NCBI GenBank assembly: GCA_024641705.1 | Contig: JAHECO010000020.1 | Coordinates: 1-63,984 of the forward strand | Direction: 5' to 3' | Source: Candidatus Kryptoniota bacterium | Lineage (GTDB): Bacteria > Bacteroidota > Ignavibacteria > Kryptoniales > JAKASW01 | Length of the DNA stretch: 63,984 nt | Shown: one piece after another, positions 56,301 through 63,858 of the stretch | Position numbering within the stretch: the stretch's first letter is position 1 | How the letters are laid out: each line of letters begins with the position of its first letter | Program-made: the position numbers and the translations under genes | The notes under the pieces: model-generated | The model's database searches: none | Told to the model about the DNA's origin: nothing | What the model saw: the letters and a program-made list of their open reading frames with translations, nothing else

Positions 56301-56515
56301 TGATGGACTCGCTATCCGTTCTTCAGAGCGGCGGGAATCCGAGCTTTGCTTCCGTCGCTGGCAATCTGGCCAGCCTTGTACCGGCTGTCCAGGGTGCCGA
56401 CGCAGCTCCGACACAGGGTGAACTTGAGGTATACTCTCTCACGCGCAAACAGCTTGATGCGCTTCTCGCACGCTGGCACAAAACACAGGCCGAGTTGTCA
56501 AAGTCGGCGAAGTAA
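53399..56515 (+). CDS. Secreted BNR/VPS10-like beta-propeller protein
   Basis: A 1038-residue protein with a signal peptide ending GSAGA. It holds at least ten BNR/Asp-box repeats of the form S(S/T)DGGKTW, for example SSDGGKTWTNV, STDGGASWTKT, SVDGGKTWSSW and TTDGGKTWKNV, which build a sortilin/VPS10-like propeller. The C-terminal third (after about residue 730) changes to an immunoglobulin-like region and a helical end. It resembles proteins annotated as glycosyl hydrolase or WD40/YVTN/BNR repeat proteins, though no catalytic residues can be named. There is no T9SS tail, so periplasmic or outer-membrane location is likely. A strong terminator follows. Confidence 0.85.
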   Translation: MKKISFLFNKPFVFLILPLAILAFAASGSAGAQIQLEKTYSSLSWRMVGPYRAGWATMAAGVPDHPNTFYFGAAGGGVWKTNDAGRTWHPLMQHEGASSVGAIDISASDPNVIYVGSGQVAFRYDMLAGGGVYKSSDGGKTWTNVGLKGTQHIGRIIVDPRNPGRVLVAGLGNVFAPNADRGVFLSTDGGASWTKTLFVNDSTGAVDLASDAEDPSVVYAALWQMEAHPWLDYFMPQTGAGSGIFKSTDGGEHWARLTGGGLPSGPLGRIGLAVARGSKGQIVYATIIAPNGASGLYRSDDGGTNWSFVNKNPGLANSYFSRVTVDPTNANIVYVMDRSIHKSVDGGKSFIMFKGAPGGDDYHFLWINPLNTQYMITASDQGCVVSVDGGKTWSSWYNQPTGQFYHIAVDDQFPYKIYGGQQDNGTVGILSRGPYGVIEDRDWHPVGGDERDYDVPKPGDPNLVFGSGLGGHFSRFDNVTRQVAEISPRPLTTYGERESTVQYRYTWITPLVFSPTGKHALYVANQYLWKSLDDGNHWQKVSPDLSGMRPGSKDYFSPSRIQAKDAGYGVIFTIAPSPRSENIIWIGTDDGLIQLTTDGGKTWKNVTPNIVPLWARVDAIDPSYLSDGTAYAAVNTQRLGYVKPLIFKTTDFGKTWETIANGIPSDEFVNSVRTDPVRKGLLYAATNRGVYVSFDDGADWNPLALNLPTVCVNDLVVHGNDLVAGTQGRGIWILDDVEPLREISASTPAEAVRLFHPAVAVRLRADENKDTPWPPETALGQNPPTGAVIDYWLKNDVRGPVTLTIRDSKGQVVNEFVSGKEPAELPANRYFQAEWIKAEQELSAGAGSHRFVWDLRYPRPPALRYGYSIAAVWPEGGTNDVDAGTPLDPEGPLVLPGKYTATLLVDGKKYTQPFTVKEDPRVHVSMEELRQQLNLAKLIDKALKEAVTTHSEIHKMLDQKKGSLTPPMMDSLSVLQSGGNPSFASVAGNLASLVPAVQGADAAPTQGELEVYSLTRKQLDALLARWHKTQAELSKSAK

Positions 56516-57015
56516 GCCGATCGCCGTCTTGCGGCGCAGGCATCTTGGTAATTGGATGGGCCCGGGTAGAAACTCGGGCCCATTCTTTTCTCCCTTCTTG
56601 CGCAGCAAGGGAGGCGCGCGTTATCAAGACTAAATATGACCTTTTATAATGAGCTCGTGCAGCTTGATAATTACCCGGTCGCCTTTTAATATTGCCGACG
56701 TAAGAGACGTCGAACCTTCTCGCATCTCGATGCGCCGATATCAGGAGGACCTTTGGAGTCGCAATTTGTACTGGTGCCCGCCGCAGTGGCAGAGCCAGAT
56801 AATCCTTTTTTCGATCCGAAACACTACTCACCATTATCGTCCCGCGACCCCCTGGATTCGATGACAGGTTTCTAAGTCAGGCAAGATTGTGACACGGACG
56901 GCGTTTGTCCGTGATCCGTACATATAAAAAATAGTCGCATATCCGGCCGCACTGCGGTGGACCGAGCTTGACCTTTCCGCCCGCGAGGATATATGAGGAT
57001 ATATAAGGAGTGATT
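56516..57015. other. Intergenic region: terminator, then no recognised gene
   Basis: About 500 bases. It starts with the terminator of the BNR gene (56556-56589). Short frames on either strand have no family features. Just before the DUF2339 gene is a tandem duplication of GAGGATATAT (56985-56994, 56995-57004) followed by AAGGAG. Confidence 0.5.
56556..56589 (+). terminator. Intrinsic terminator of the BNR gene
   Basis: ATGGGCCCG and CGGGCCCAT form a perfect 9-bp stem around a 10-base loop, followed by a T-rich tail. Confidence 0.8.
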
Positions 57016-58668
57016 ATGCCTGATGACCATACCAACAAGGGGAATGACGAATTGCTCGGTCAAATCCTGGCTAACCTTGAAGCCAGGATAACGCGGATCG
57101 AAAGGGAACTCAACCTCGCGCCGGTCCAACTCGAAAGGTCGCCCGGGGTCTTCGATCGCGCACAGACTTCGGAAGAGAGCGGGGACAGTCTGGAGGAGCG
57201 GATAGGTCTCTACTGGTTCGCCAAAGTGGGCATCGTCGCGTTGATGATCGGTGTGGTCTTGCTTATGCTGCTCCCGTACAGCGGCCTGCATCCCGCTTTC
57301 GCTTCCGGCCTTGGTTTCGTGCTTGCGGGCGGCGTAACGCTCGCTTCCCGTCTACTCCGGAAATCCTCACCGTTTATTGCCGGTTACCTGCTCGGCGGAG
57401 GGCTTGTCCTGTTTTTCTTTGCGACACTTCGGCTCCACTATTTCAGCACGCAGCCGGTTCTGAGCGGGAGATTCACCGAGGTAGTGATTCTCCTGTTGAT
57501 CGTCGGAGCAAGCCTGGCCGTGTCGATCCGTCAGCGGTCGGTTTACCTCGTGTCGGTCAGTCTTACCATGGGTTTTGCCACCGGCCTGATGAGCGAGCAG
57601 ATATACTCGTTCTTCGCCGTAACCCTCGTCATGGCAGTTCTCGTTGTTTACCTGTCCACGAAGTACGGGTGGCCCAACCTGTTGATCTACGGCATGTCTC
57701 TCACCTACTTCACGCACTTCGTCTGGTTCCTGAACAATCCCATCGCGGGGAATCCGCTCGAATTCCGCACGGCGCCGTTTGCAGCCGCCGGCATAGTTCT
57801 CTTCTGGGCTGCACTCTTCGCTTCGGGTAATCTCTTCAGGGAAAGAGAGGGCAAAGAGAACGTGCGGGTGATTCTGACGTCGCTGTTGAATGCTGCGCTC
57901 GGGTACGGACTCTATTTCATGATGACGGTCGCGAAGTTCCAGGATCGGCTCGCAGTTTCGCACATTGTCGCCTCCGCCGTTTTCCTGGCGATGGCAGTCG
58001 TTTTCTGGTCCAGAGAGAAGAGCCGGTTTCAAACATTCTTCTACGCCATGACCGGCTACGCAGCACTGAGCGTCGCGATCGTGGCGGACTTCAGAACTCC
58101 GGGTTTCTTCATTCTCCTTTGCTGGCAGAGTTTGCTGGTCGTCTCGACGGCGGTCTGGTTCCGGTCGAAGTTCATTGTCGTGGGAAACTTCGTCATCTAC
58201 ACGCTGATCTTCATCGCGTACCTCGCTCTCGCGGGAAGAGTCAGCCTCACCAGCCTTAGCTTCGGAGTGGTCGCGCTTCTGAGCGCACGCGTGCTGAGCT
58301 GGCAGCGGGCAAGACTTGACCTCAAGACTGACAAGATGAGGACTGCCTACCTGGCGGCGGCATTTGTCATTTTCCCATACGCTCTCTACCACACCGTTCC
58401 GAACGACTACATCAGCCTTTCATGGCTGGCCGTCGCGATCGTATATTACGTCATCAGCGTCATCCTCAAGAATGCGAAGTACAGGTGGATGGCTCTCCTG
58501 ACTTTCCTTTTGACGGCGCTGTATCTCATCATCATCGGCATAATAAAGCTTGAACCGGTCTTCAGGATTATCTCATTCCTCATACTGGGGATCGTGCTTC
58601 TCGCGATCTCTTTTGCCTACGCCAGGACGAAGATGAAAGCCGGGCCGAAGGATACCGACCAGCCATGA
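57016..58668 (+). CDS. DUF2339 multi-spanning membrane protein
   Basis: A 550-residue protein with a short cytosolic N-terminus containing a coiled segment (ILANLEARITRIERELN) and about 14-16 membrane helices beginning at GLYWFAKVGIVALMIGVVLL. This is the DUF2339 pattern of large predicted membrane proteins with unknown function. The ATG at 57016 has AAGGAG five bases upstream and is preferred to GTG at 57010. It is a single-gene unit. Confidence 0.85.
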   Translation: MPDDHTNKGNDELLGQILANLEARITRIERELNLAPVQLERSPGVFDRAQTSEESGDSLEERIGLYWFAKVGIVALMIGVVLLMLLPYSGLHPAFASGLGFVLAGGVTLASRLLRKSSPFIAGYLLGGGLVLFFFATLRLHYFSTQPVLSGRFTEVVILLLIVGASLAVSIRQRSVYLVSVSLTMGFATGLMSEQIYSFFAVTLVMAVLVVYLSTKYGWPNLLIYGMSLTYFTHFVWFLNNPIAGNPLEFRTAPFAAAGIVLFWAALFASGNLFREREGKENVRVILTSLLNAALGYGLYFMMTVAKFQDRLAVSHIVASAVFLAMAVVFWSREKSRFQTFFYAMTGYAALSVAIVADFRTPGFFILLCWQSLLVVSTAVWFRSKFIVVGNFVIYTLIFIAYLALAGRVSLTSLSFGVVALLSARVLSWQRARLDLKTDKMRTAYLAAAFVIFPYALYHTVPNDYISLSWLAVAIVYYVISVILKNAKYRWMALLTFLLTALYLIIIGIIKLEPVFRIISFLILGIVLLAISFAYARTKMKAGPKDTDQP

Positions 58669-59273
58669 GCGCGAAGATGTCTTCTCCCCAGGCTTTTGTG
58701 ACACACTGCCTCAAGTGGCCCCTCCTTTTACCTGTCGCTGTGGGTGGAGATTCGCCTCTCCCGCCCGTCAACAGACGGCATATTGCCGCAATTCGCTACA
58801 GGAATTGGCTGATATTCCTCTGAAATGACTTATATCTGGCGGCATGCCCATTGCAGGTTTACATCGGAGTTTGCTGTCGAGATGCATTTTTACAAAGCAC
58901 ATATCGCCAAAGGATCTCAGTGCGTGCGGAGGATTTTTGTATCTTCCGCCCCGCCAGCCGCGCCTTTTGTTTTACCGGAACCCTCTGTATTCTCGGTGTC
59001 TCCTTTTCCGGCCTCTGGCGGATTCGCTTGCTTCGAATTAATGATTGAATGAAATGTACAACCTGACCGGGCTTCGGCCCCTGGCGAGGGGTGCGAGTCT
59101 GAGAGGCTGGATGCATGGTTCCTCTCAGCTTCTGCGATCCGGGTCCGCAACGAGATTCCACTGTCGTTTCGAAACGGATGTAACAGAGTGTCGGGTGTTG
59201 TGAATCACCGCTGCGGCATGGAATACACCCGCCATTGTATTAGATCAACTCACAAAGAGGAGAGACAAGAATA
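58669..59273. other. Intergenic region with a structured 5' leader
   Basis: About 600 bases without a convincing gene; three overlapping short frames at 58825-59052 have no coding features. Its right part holds two stable hairpins (59069-59080 and 59099-59128) that could belong to the 5' leader of the respiratory operon. AAAGAGGAGAGA before 59274 is the Rieske gene ribosome site. Confidence 0.5.
59069..59128 (+). promoter_or_regulatory. Two hairpins upstream of the cytochrome bc operon
   Basis: GGGC-TTCG-GCCC forms a stem capped by the very stable UUCG tetraloop. Nineteen bases on, CTGAGAGG and CCTCTCAG pair perfectly around a 14-base loop. They lie about 145 bases before the Rieske start and may terminate a transcript or structure the leader. 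Confidence 0.45.
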
Positions 59274-59720
59274 ATGGATGTACCCGATACCGGAAAGATG
59301 TCCAGGAGGACATTCCTGGATTATCTCTTGGGGTTCGGAATCGTCGCGTGGCTTGCGGCGGTACTTTATCCGATAATAGACTACTTCAAGGTTCCACCGC
59401 AGACCGAGGCCGCCCCTTCGAGCGTCGTCGCAGGATCGGTCAAGGATTTCAAACCGAATTCGGGGAAGGTCTTCAGGTTCGGGAACGAGCCGGCCATTCT
59501 CGTAGATACTCCCAACGGCAAGCTGGAGGCTTTCAGCGCAGTTTGTACGCACCTGCAATGCACGGTGCAGTACCGTCCCGACATGCAGAAAATCTGGTGC
59601 GCCTGTCACGGCGGGGTCTATGATCTCAACGGCAGGAACATCTCTGGGCCGCCTCCCCGCCCGTTAACTGAATACAAGGTCGCCGTCAAAGGCGACAATA
59701 TAATCGTTTCGAAGAGCTGA
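59274..59720 (+). CDS. Rieske iron-sulfur protein of a cytochrome bc complex
   Basis: A 148-residue protein with an N-terminal membrane anchor (residues 15-36, after [11 protein letters not shown]) and a Rieske domain. The 2Fe-2S ligands are Cys91, His93 (CTHLQC) and Cys109, His112 (CACHGG); Cys96 and Cys111 form the usual disulfide pair. It takes electrons from quinol and passes them to the c-type cytochromes. AGAGGAGAGA precedes the ATG. It is the first gene of the respiratory operon. Confidence 0.95.
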   Translation: MDVPDTGKMSRRTFLDYLLGFGIVAWLAAVLYPIIDYFKVPPQTEAAPSSVVAGSVKDFKPNSGKVFRFGNEPAILVDTPNGKLEAFSAVCTHLQCTVQYRPDMQKIWCACHGGVYDLNGRNISGPPPRPLTEYKVAVKGDNIIVSKS

Positions 59721-59730
59721 GGGAACGCAC

Positions 59731-60804
59731 ATGAATAACGAATCGAAAATCAGGCGCTGGCTCGACGAACGATATAATCTCAGTTTGATCGAGCATTTCG
59801 CGGAGGAGAAGAAAGTCCCGCATTTCAGAGGGTCGTTCTGGTATTACTTCGGCGGCGTGAGCCTGTTCCTGTTCATCGTCCAGGTGGTAACGGGCATCCT
59901 CCTTCTGATGTACTACCAGCCCGGTGCCCAGACCGCTTACGAGAGTGTGAGGTTTATCGTCACGAAGGTACAGTTCGGCTGGCTGATAAGGTCGATACAC
60001 AGCTGGTCGGCCAACCTCATGATCCTCTCGGTCATCATCCACATGTTCTCCGTCTATTTCACCAAAGCATTTCGGAGACCGAGGGAGCTCACCTGGTTTT
60101 CGGGCTTCCTGCTCCTGGCTCTCTCTCTGACTTTCGGATTCAGCGGCTATCTCCTGCCGTGGAATACTCTCTCATATTTCGCGACGAAGGTCGGAACGGA
60201 AATCGTCGGCGTTTTGCCTGTAATCGGAAAGCCCATTATGGAAGTCCTCCGCAACGGGTCCGACGTTACCACGGCTACGCTGACAAGGTTCTACGGTCTT
60301 CATGTCGCGGTACTGCCTGCGATATTCACTGTGGTCCTCGGCGTGCATCTCCTTTTCATACAAGTGCAGGGTATAAGCGAACCGGAGTCTTGGAAGGATC
60401 TGCCCGAATCGAAGAAAAATCATATCCCGTTTTTCCCTAACTTTGTACTGCGAGATGTCCTTCTTTGGCTGATCGTGCTGAACGTGCTGGCGATTCTCGC
60501 GGTGTACTTTCCCTGGGAACTCGGGCACAAGGCGGATCCTTTCGCTCCGGCTCCGATGGGCATAAGGCCCGAGTGGTATTTCCTCTTCATGTTTCAGTCG
60601 CTGAAATTCTTCCCGGCCAAGATTCTCTCCATGGACGGAGAAGTCCTCGGCATCTCACTCTTCGGGGTAGCGGGGCTGTTCTGGTTCCTCGTTCCTTTTT
60701 GGGATTCAAAAACGCCAAAAGGCGCTCGCAACAAGGTCATTAATTATATCGGGATCGGTGTGGTGTTGTACATCATCGTTCTCACCGTGATAGGAGCGAG
60801 ATGA
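59731..60804 (+). CDS. Cytochrome b (fused N- and C-terminal domains)
   Basis: A 357-residue membrane protein combining the cytochrome b N-terminal (heme-bearing) and a shortened C-terminal domain. Heme ligands are His90 and His104 in one helix and, in the other, His191 and His206. The quinol-site motif PEWY is present in IRPEWYFLF. It starts 10 bases after the Rieske gene, and its stop overlaps the next start as ATGA. It forms the membrane core of the bc complex. Confidence 0.95.
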   Translation: MNNESKIRRWLDERYNLSLIEHFAEEKKVPHFRGSFWYYFGGVSLFLFIVQVVTGILLLMYYQPGAQTAYESVRFIVTKVQFGWLIRSIHSWSANLMILSVIIHMFSVYFTKAFRRPRELTWFSGFLLLALSLTFGFSGYLLPWNTLSYFATKVGTEIVGVLPVIGKPIMEVLRNGSDVTTATLTRFYGLHVAVLPAIFTVVLGVHLLFIQVQGISEPESWKDLPESKKNHIPFFPNFVLRDVLLWLIVLNVLAILAVYFPWELGHKADPFAPAPMGIRPEWYFLFMFQSLKFFPAKILSMDGEVLGISLFGVAGLFWFLVPFWDSKTPKGARNKVINYIGIGVVLYIIVLTVIGAR

Positions 60805-62279
60805 ACATGAAGAAGACACTTCTCCTCATCGTTATCCCGGCTCTCTTCGGCTTGCTGAACACTGCTGCGGCTCAAACGCAGCAGAAGAAACCGGTCGACA
60901 AGTGCTTCAGCTGCCACACTGACATCGGCGGTGAGCAGGCTGCTGCCTACGTCAGCGATATTCACTACAAGGCGGGCGTCACCTGCGCCGACTGCCACGG
61001 CGGCGATCCGACGGTCGAGGACCAGGACGCTGCGATGAACCCGAAGAAGGGATACATCGGAATCCCCAAGGTGTCTGCAATCCCGCAGGTCTGCGGAAAA
61101 TGCCACGGACCGGGGAAGACCGCGTTCAAGGCGGAGTTCCATCTCAATGACGTCATGGACGAGTTTATGTCCAGCGTTCACGGCAGGGCACTCAACCAGA
61201 GCAGCGACGGTCCGACATGCATCTCCTGCCACGGCATACACAATATTGCAGACGTGAATAGCAAGAAATCACCTGTCTACCCGACCAACGTGACGAAGAC
61301 TTGCGCCAAGTGCCACAGCAACCCGGATTACATGAAGAAGTTCAATCCGGGATTGCCTGTCGACCAGTACGAGAAATACCTGACGAGCGTGCACGGCGAG
61401 CGCAACAAGGCGGGAGACCCCAAACCGGCAACGTGCGTCAGCTGCCACTCGAACCATCTCATCCGTGCGGTCAAAGATCCCCGGTCGCCGGTCTATCCGA
61501 CGAATATCCCGCAGACTTGCGCGAAGTGCCACAGCGACAAAGCGTATATGGCACAGTACCATATCCCGACGGACCAGTACGCTAACTACAAGGAAAGCGT
61601 GCACGGAATAGCGCTTCTGCAAAATTCGGATCTCAGTGCACCTGCCTGCAATTCGTGCCACGGGAATCACGGTGCTGTTCCTCCCGGAGTCTCCTCTGTG
61701 GCTTCAGTCTGCGGCACGTGTCACCAGGCGAACGCGGATCTGTTCGACAAGAGCCCGCACAGAGCGGCATTCGCGAAGGCGAAACTCCCCGGCTGCGTGG
61801 TGTGCCACAGCAATCATTTGGTGGAACAGCCGACCGACGATATGATCGGATTCGGCACAGGAGCGGTGTGCGGCGAGTGCCACAAGGACGTCCCGTCGGA
61901 TTCCGCTGCAACGCAGATTCTCGCTGTCCGTAGGACGCTGGACAGCCTCACGATCGGCCGGAAGGACGCGGACACGCTCCTTGCTCACGCAGAGCAGCTT
62001 GGGATGGACGTTTCAGATGCAAGCTACTCTCTGAAAGATGTCAACCAGTCTCTGGTAGAGGCCCGGGTGCAGGTACACTCATTTGCCGCTGACCCGGTTA
62101 AGTCGTCTGCAGAACCCGGACTCAAGATAGTGGCTGCCGCGCAGGAAAGTGCGCTGGCCGCCGTACATGAGTATTACTTCAGGAGGCACGGACTCGGCGT
62201 GGCAACCCTCATTATTACCCTGCTTGCCGTCCTTCTTTTCCTGAAGATTAGACAAATAGAAAGGAAATCTAAAAAATGA
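60801..62279 (+). CDS. Membrane-anchored undecaheme cytochrome c
   Basis: A 492-residue cytochrome with a signal peptide ending TAAAQ, eleven CXXCH heme motifs (CFSCH, CADCH, CGKCH, CISCH, CAKCH, CVSCH, CAKCH, CNSCH, CGTCH, CVVCH, CGECH) and a C-terminal membrane helix ([17 protein letters not shown]) followed by a basic tail. Several SVHG motifs may supply distal ligands. It is translationally coupled to cytochrome b and probably replaces cytochrome c1 as electron acceptor. Confidence 0.95.
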   Translation: MNMKKTLLLIVIPALFGLLNTAAAQTQQKKPVDKCFSCHTDIGGEQAAAYVSDIHYKAGVTCADCHGGDPTVEDQDAAMNPKKGYIGIPKVSAIPQVCGKCHGPGKTAFKAEFHLNDVMDEFMSSVHGRALNQSSDGPTCISCHGIHNIADVNSKKSPVYPTNVTKTCAKCHSNPDYMKKFNPGLPVDQYEKYLTSVHGERNKAGDPKPATCVSCHSNHLIRAVKDPRSPVYPTNIPQTCAKCHSDKAYMAQYHIPTDQYANYKESVHGIALLQNSDLSAPACNSCHGNHGAVPPGVSSVASVCGTCHQANADLFDKSPHRAAFAKAKLPGCVVCHSNHLVEQPTDDMIGFGTGAVCGECHKDVPSDSAATQILAVRRTLDSLTIGRKDADTLLAHAEQLGMDVSDASYSLKDVNQSLVEARVQVHSFAADPVKSSAEPGLKIVAAAQESALAAVHEYYFRRHGLGVATLIITLLAVLLFLKIRQIERKSKK

Positions 62280-62842
62280 AAAGAATCATAGCTCTGTTGG
62301 TAGCTGCATTTATTTTCATGCTCGGCGTGAGTCTTACGTTTGCGCAGTCGGCTGCACCGGCTGACAGCGCGCACAAGTACATTGGTGTGAACAAGTGCAA
62401 GATGTGTCACGCCACCGAGAAGATCGGCGCTCAGTACAAGATCTGGGAAGCTTCGAAGCACGCACACGCTTACGCCGACCTCGCATCGGACACCGCGAAG
62501 GCCGTCGCTAAGGCGCGCGGGATCGACGATCCCCAGAAATCTCCCAAGTGTCTAAAGTGCCATGAAACGGGCTACGGTGAACCCGCCGGCATGTTCGAGG
62601 CAAGTTTCGACCCGACACTGGGTGTACAGTGCGAAACGTGCCACGGGGCTGGGTCCGACTACTGGAAGATGGCGACGATGAAGGGTATCCACGCGAAGAC
62701 GATAGACCCCGCTTCTGTCGGACTTCTGTTGCCGACGGAGCAAGTGTGCGTGAAATGCCACAACCAGGAAAGCCCCTTCTATCACCCCTTCGACTTCAAG
62801 ACTTACAGTGCGAAGATAGCTCACCCACTCAAAGGGGAGTAA
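62276..62842 (+). CDS. Tetraheme cytochrome c (cytochrome c554-like)
   Basis: A 188-residue protein with a signal peptide ending LTFAQ and four CXXCH motifs (CKMCH, CLKCH, CETCH, CVKCH). The KYIGVNKCKMCH start and the KCLKCHETGYG and VQCETCHG segments resemble periplasmic multiheme cytochromes of the c554 type. Its ATG overlaps the stop of the 11-heme gene (ATGA). It is likely the soluble electron shuttle of the complex. Confidence 0.92.
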   Translation: MKRIIALLVAAFIFMLGVSLTFAQSAAPADSAHKYIGVNKCKMCHATEKIGAQYKIWEASKHAHAYADLASDTAKAVAKARGIDDPQKSPKCLKCHETGYGEPAGMFEASFDPTLGVQCETCHGAGSDYWKMATMKGIHAKTIDPASVGLLLPTEQVCVKCHNQESPFYHPFDFKTYSAKIAHPLKGE

Positions 62843-62853
62843 TCGTTTGAAGG

Positions 62854-62878
62854 CGGGTCGCGCGGAATGCGCGGCCCG
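62854..62878 (+). terminator. Hairpin after the cytochrome operon
   Basis: CGGGTCGCGC and GCGCGGCCCG pair over 10 bp (one T-G pair) around GGAAT. There is no T run. Confidence 0.5.
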
Positions 62879-63099
62879 TCGAAATGCCTCGCGGGTCGAA
62901 CGAGGACGGGGCAGTATCCGGGTACCCGCAAGGTGATGGAATCAGGATAGGGAACACCGAAATCTCCCGAGTTCACCGGGCGATCCCCGCTTCTTTCCAT
63001 GAAATCCAATCGCAATATTGAAACCACTTCAACCTGTCTGTGGAATCGGTGAGTGACGGCAGAGTCATCGTGTCAACAAATCAATCAGGTGGTTTCAAT

Positions 63100-63363
63100 A
63101 TGAAATGTGTTCACTCCCAATTCACAATCATGTTTGTTATCGTTGCGTTGTCTGTTACGTCCTTCCTTGGAATGTCTGTCTGTCCTGCGCACGCACAGGC
63201 CCCTCCAAAAAAGGAATATGCGGAGAAAGTGAAGCGCGAGTTCCTCTTCGCGTGGAACGACTACAAGAAGTACGCGTGGGGACACGATGAACTGAGACCG
63301 CTCAGCAGTTACAGGCCTCCAGCTCCAGAAGTCTTCTATCCTCGTCAGGTTGCCAATGCTTGA
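63100..63363 (+). pseudogene. Truncated GH47 alpha-mannosidase-like gene (N-terminal fragment)
   Basis: A signal peptide (MKCVHSQFTI start, ending PAHAQ) is followed by YAEKVKREFLFAWNDYKKYAWGH plus DELRPLS. This is the very start of family 47 alpha-mannosidases, in which YAWGHDEL is highly conserved. After PLS the similarity ends and 22 unrelated residues lead to a stop that lies in a mobile-element repeat. The catalytic domain is missing, so the gene is broken. AGGTGG lies before the ATG at 63100. Confidence 0.75.
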
Positions 63364-63408
63364 CAGGATTACTAACTTCAAACTGGTACATCAACTGGGG
63401 GCAGGTCA
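63362..63408 (+). repeat. Direct repeat, left copy
   Basis: A 47-base sequence starting GACAGGATTACTAACTTC and ending GGCAGGTCA. The right copy at 63699-63746 has the same orientation and differs at a few positions. Confidence 0.85.
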
Positions 63409-63612
63409 CAACTGCTTCAGCCGTCGGTTCTCTTCCTCCAGTTGTTTCAACCGCCGGACCTCGTTGATCCCCATCCCGGCATACACCTTCTTCCAACGGT
63501 AGAACGTTGGCTCGCTCACTCCCATCTTCCGGATCACCTCAGCCACCGGCGTTCCTGCTTCAGCCTGCCGGAGGGCAAAGACGATCTGCTGCTCGGTGAA
63601 TCGCTTCTTCAT
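63406..63612 (-). pseudogene. IS3-family transposase OrfA, truncated
   Basis: 68 residues starting MKKRFTEQQIVFALRQAEAG, with a helix-turn-helix (RKMGVSEPTFYRWKKVYAGM) and the first heptads of the leucine zipper (LKQLEEENRRLKQL). It stops where an intact OrfA would continue into the rest of the zipper; the stop codon is formed by the first bases of the element's terminal repeat. OrfB is absent, so the element cannot transpose itself. Confidence 0.8.
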
Positions 63613-63698
63613 GTCCCGTGGTCTCCATTTTGTTCGTGAAATTGTAATCATTTCTTCTCACTCAAAATGGACCAAGTTATGGGGGTCATAACCAAGGA

Positions 63699-63746
63699 GA
63701 CAGGATTGCTAACTTCAAACTGGCACATCAACTGGGGGGCGGGTCA
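63699..63746 (+). repeat. Direct repeat, right copy
   Basis: A 48-base near-copy of 63362-63408 (GACAGGATTGCTAACTTC start, GGCGGGTCA end), in the same orientation. It is probably the terminal end of a second, related element. Confidence 0.85.
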
Positions 63747-63858
63747 GCACCCATGCGCCCTCAGAGTCAAACTTGACTTAGTGTGGATCGTTACCTAACA
63801 TATGCGCATAGCATTCACTGGGACTAGGTAGACCGGTGTAATGTTCTGGCTGAGCAGA
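63747..63858. other. Sequence between mobile elements
   Basis: About 110 bases without a gene or recognisable repeat, lying between the IS3 debris and the next element start. Confidence 0.4.

Larger units (their letters stand above)
63362..63688 (-). mobile_element. Internally deleted IS3-family element
   Basis: Read on the minus strand, it begins with TGACCCCCATAACTTGG at 63688, encodes the truncated OrfA and ends with TGACCTGCCCCCAGTTGATG and following bases at 63408-63362. These two ends share TGACC and a spaced similarity expected of terminal inverted repeats. About 300 bases remain of an element that normally exceeds 1.2 kb. Confidence 0.65.

Noticed and set aside
56439-56834. 131-residue minus-strand frame across the BNR terminator
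   Set aside because: It crosses a strong terminator hairpin and shows no protein family features.
58825-59052. Three overlapping short frames in the gap before the respiratory operon
   Set aside because: All three frames are open for the same trivial reason (few stop codons), with no homology-like motif.
59085-59155. TPP-riboswitch-like words (GGGGTGC, CTGAGA, then CTGCGATCCGGGT) upstream of the Rieske gene
   Set aside because: The P3 helix expected between the first two words is missing, the third block does not continue with the conserved TPP sequence, and the downstream genes are not thiamine genes. The CTGAGAGG word is better explained as one arm of a simple hairpin.
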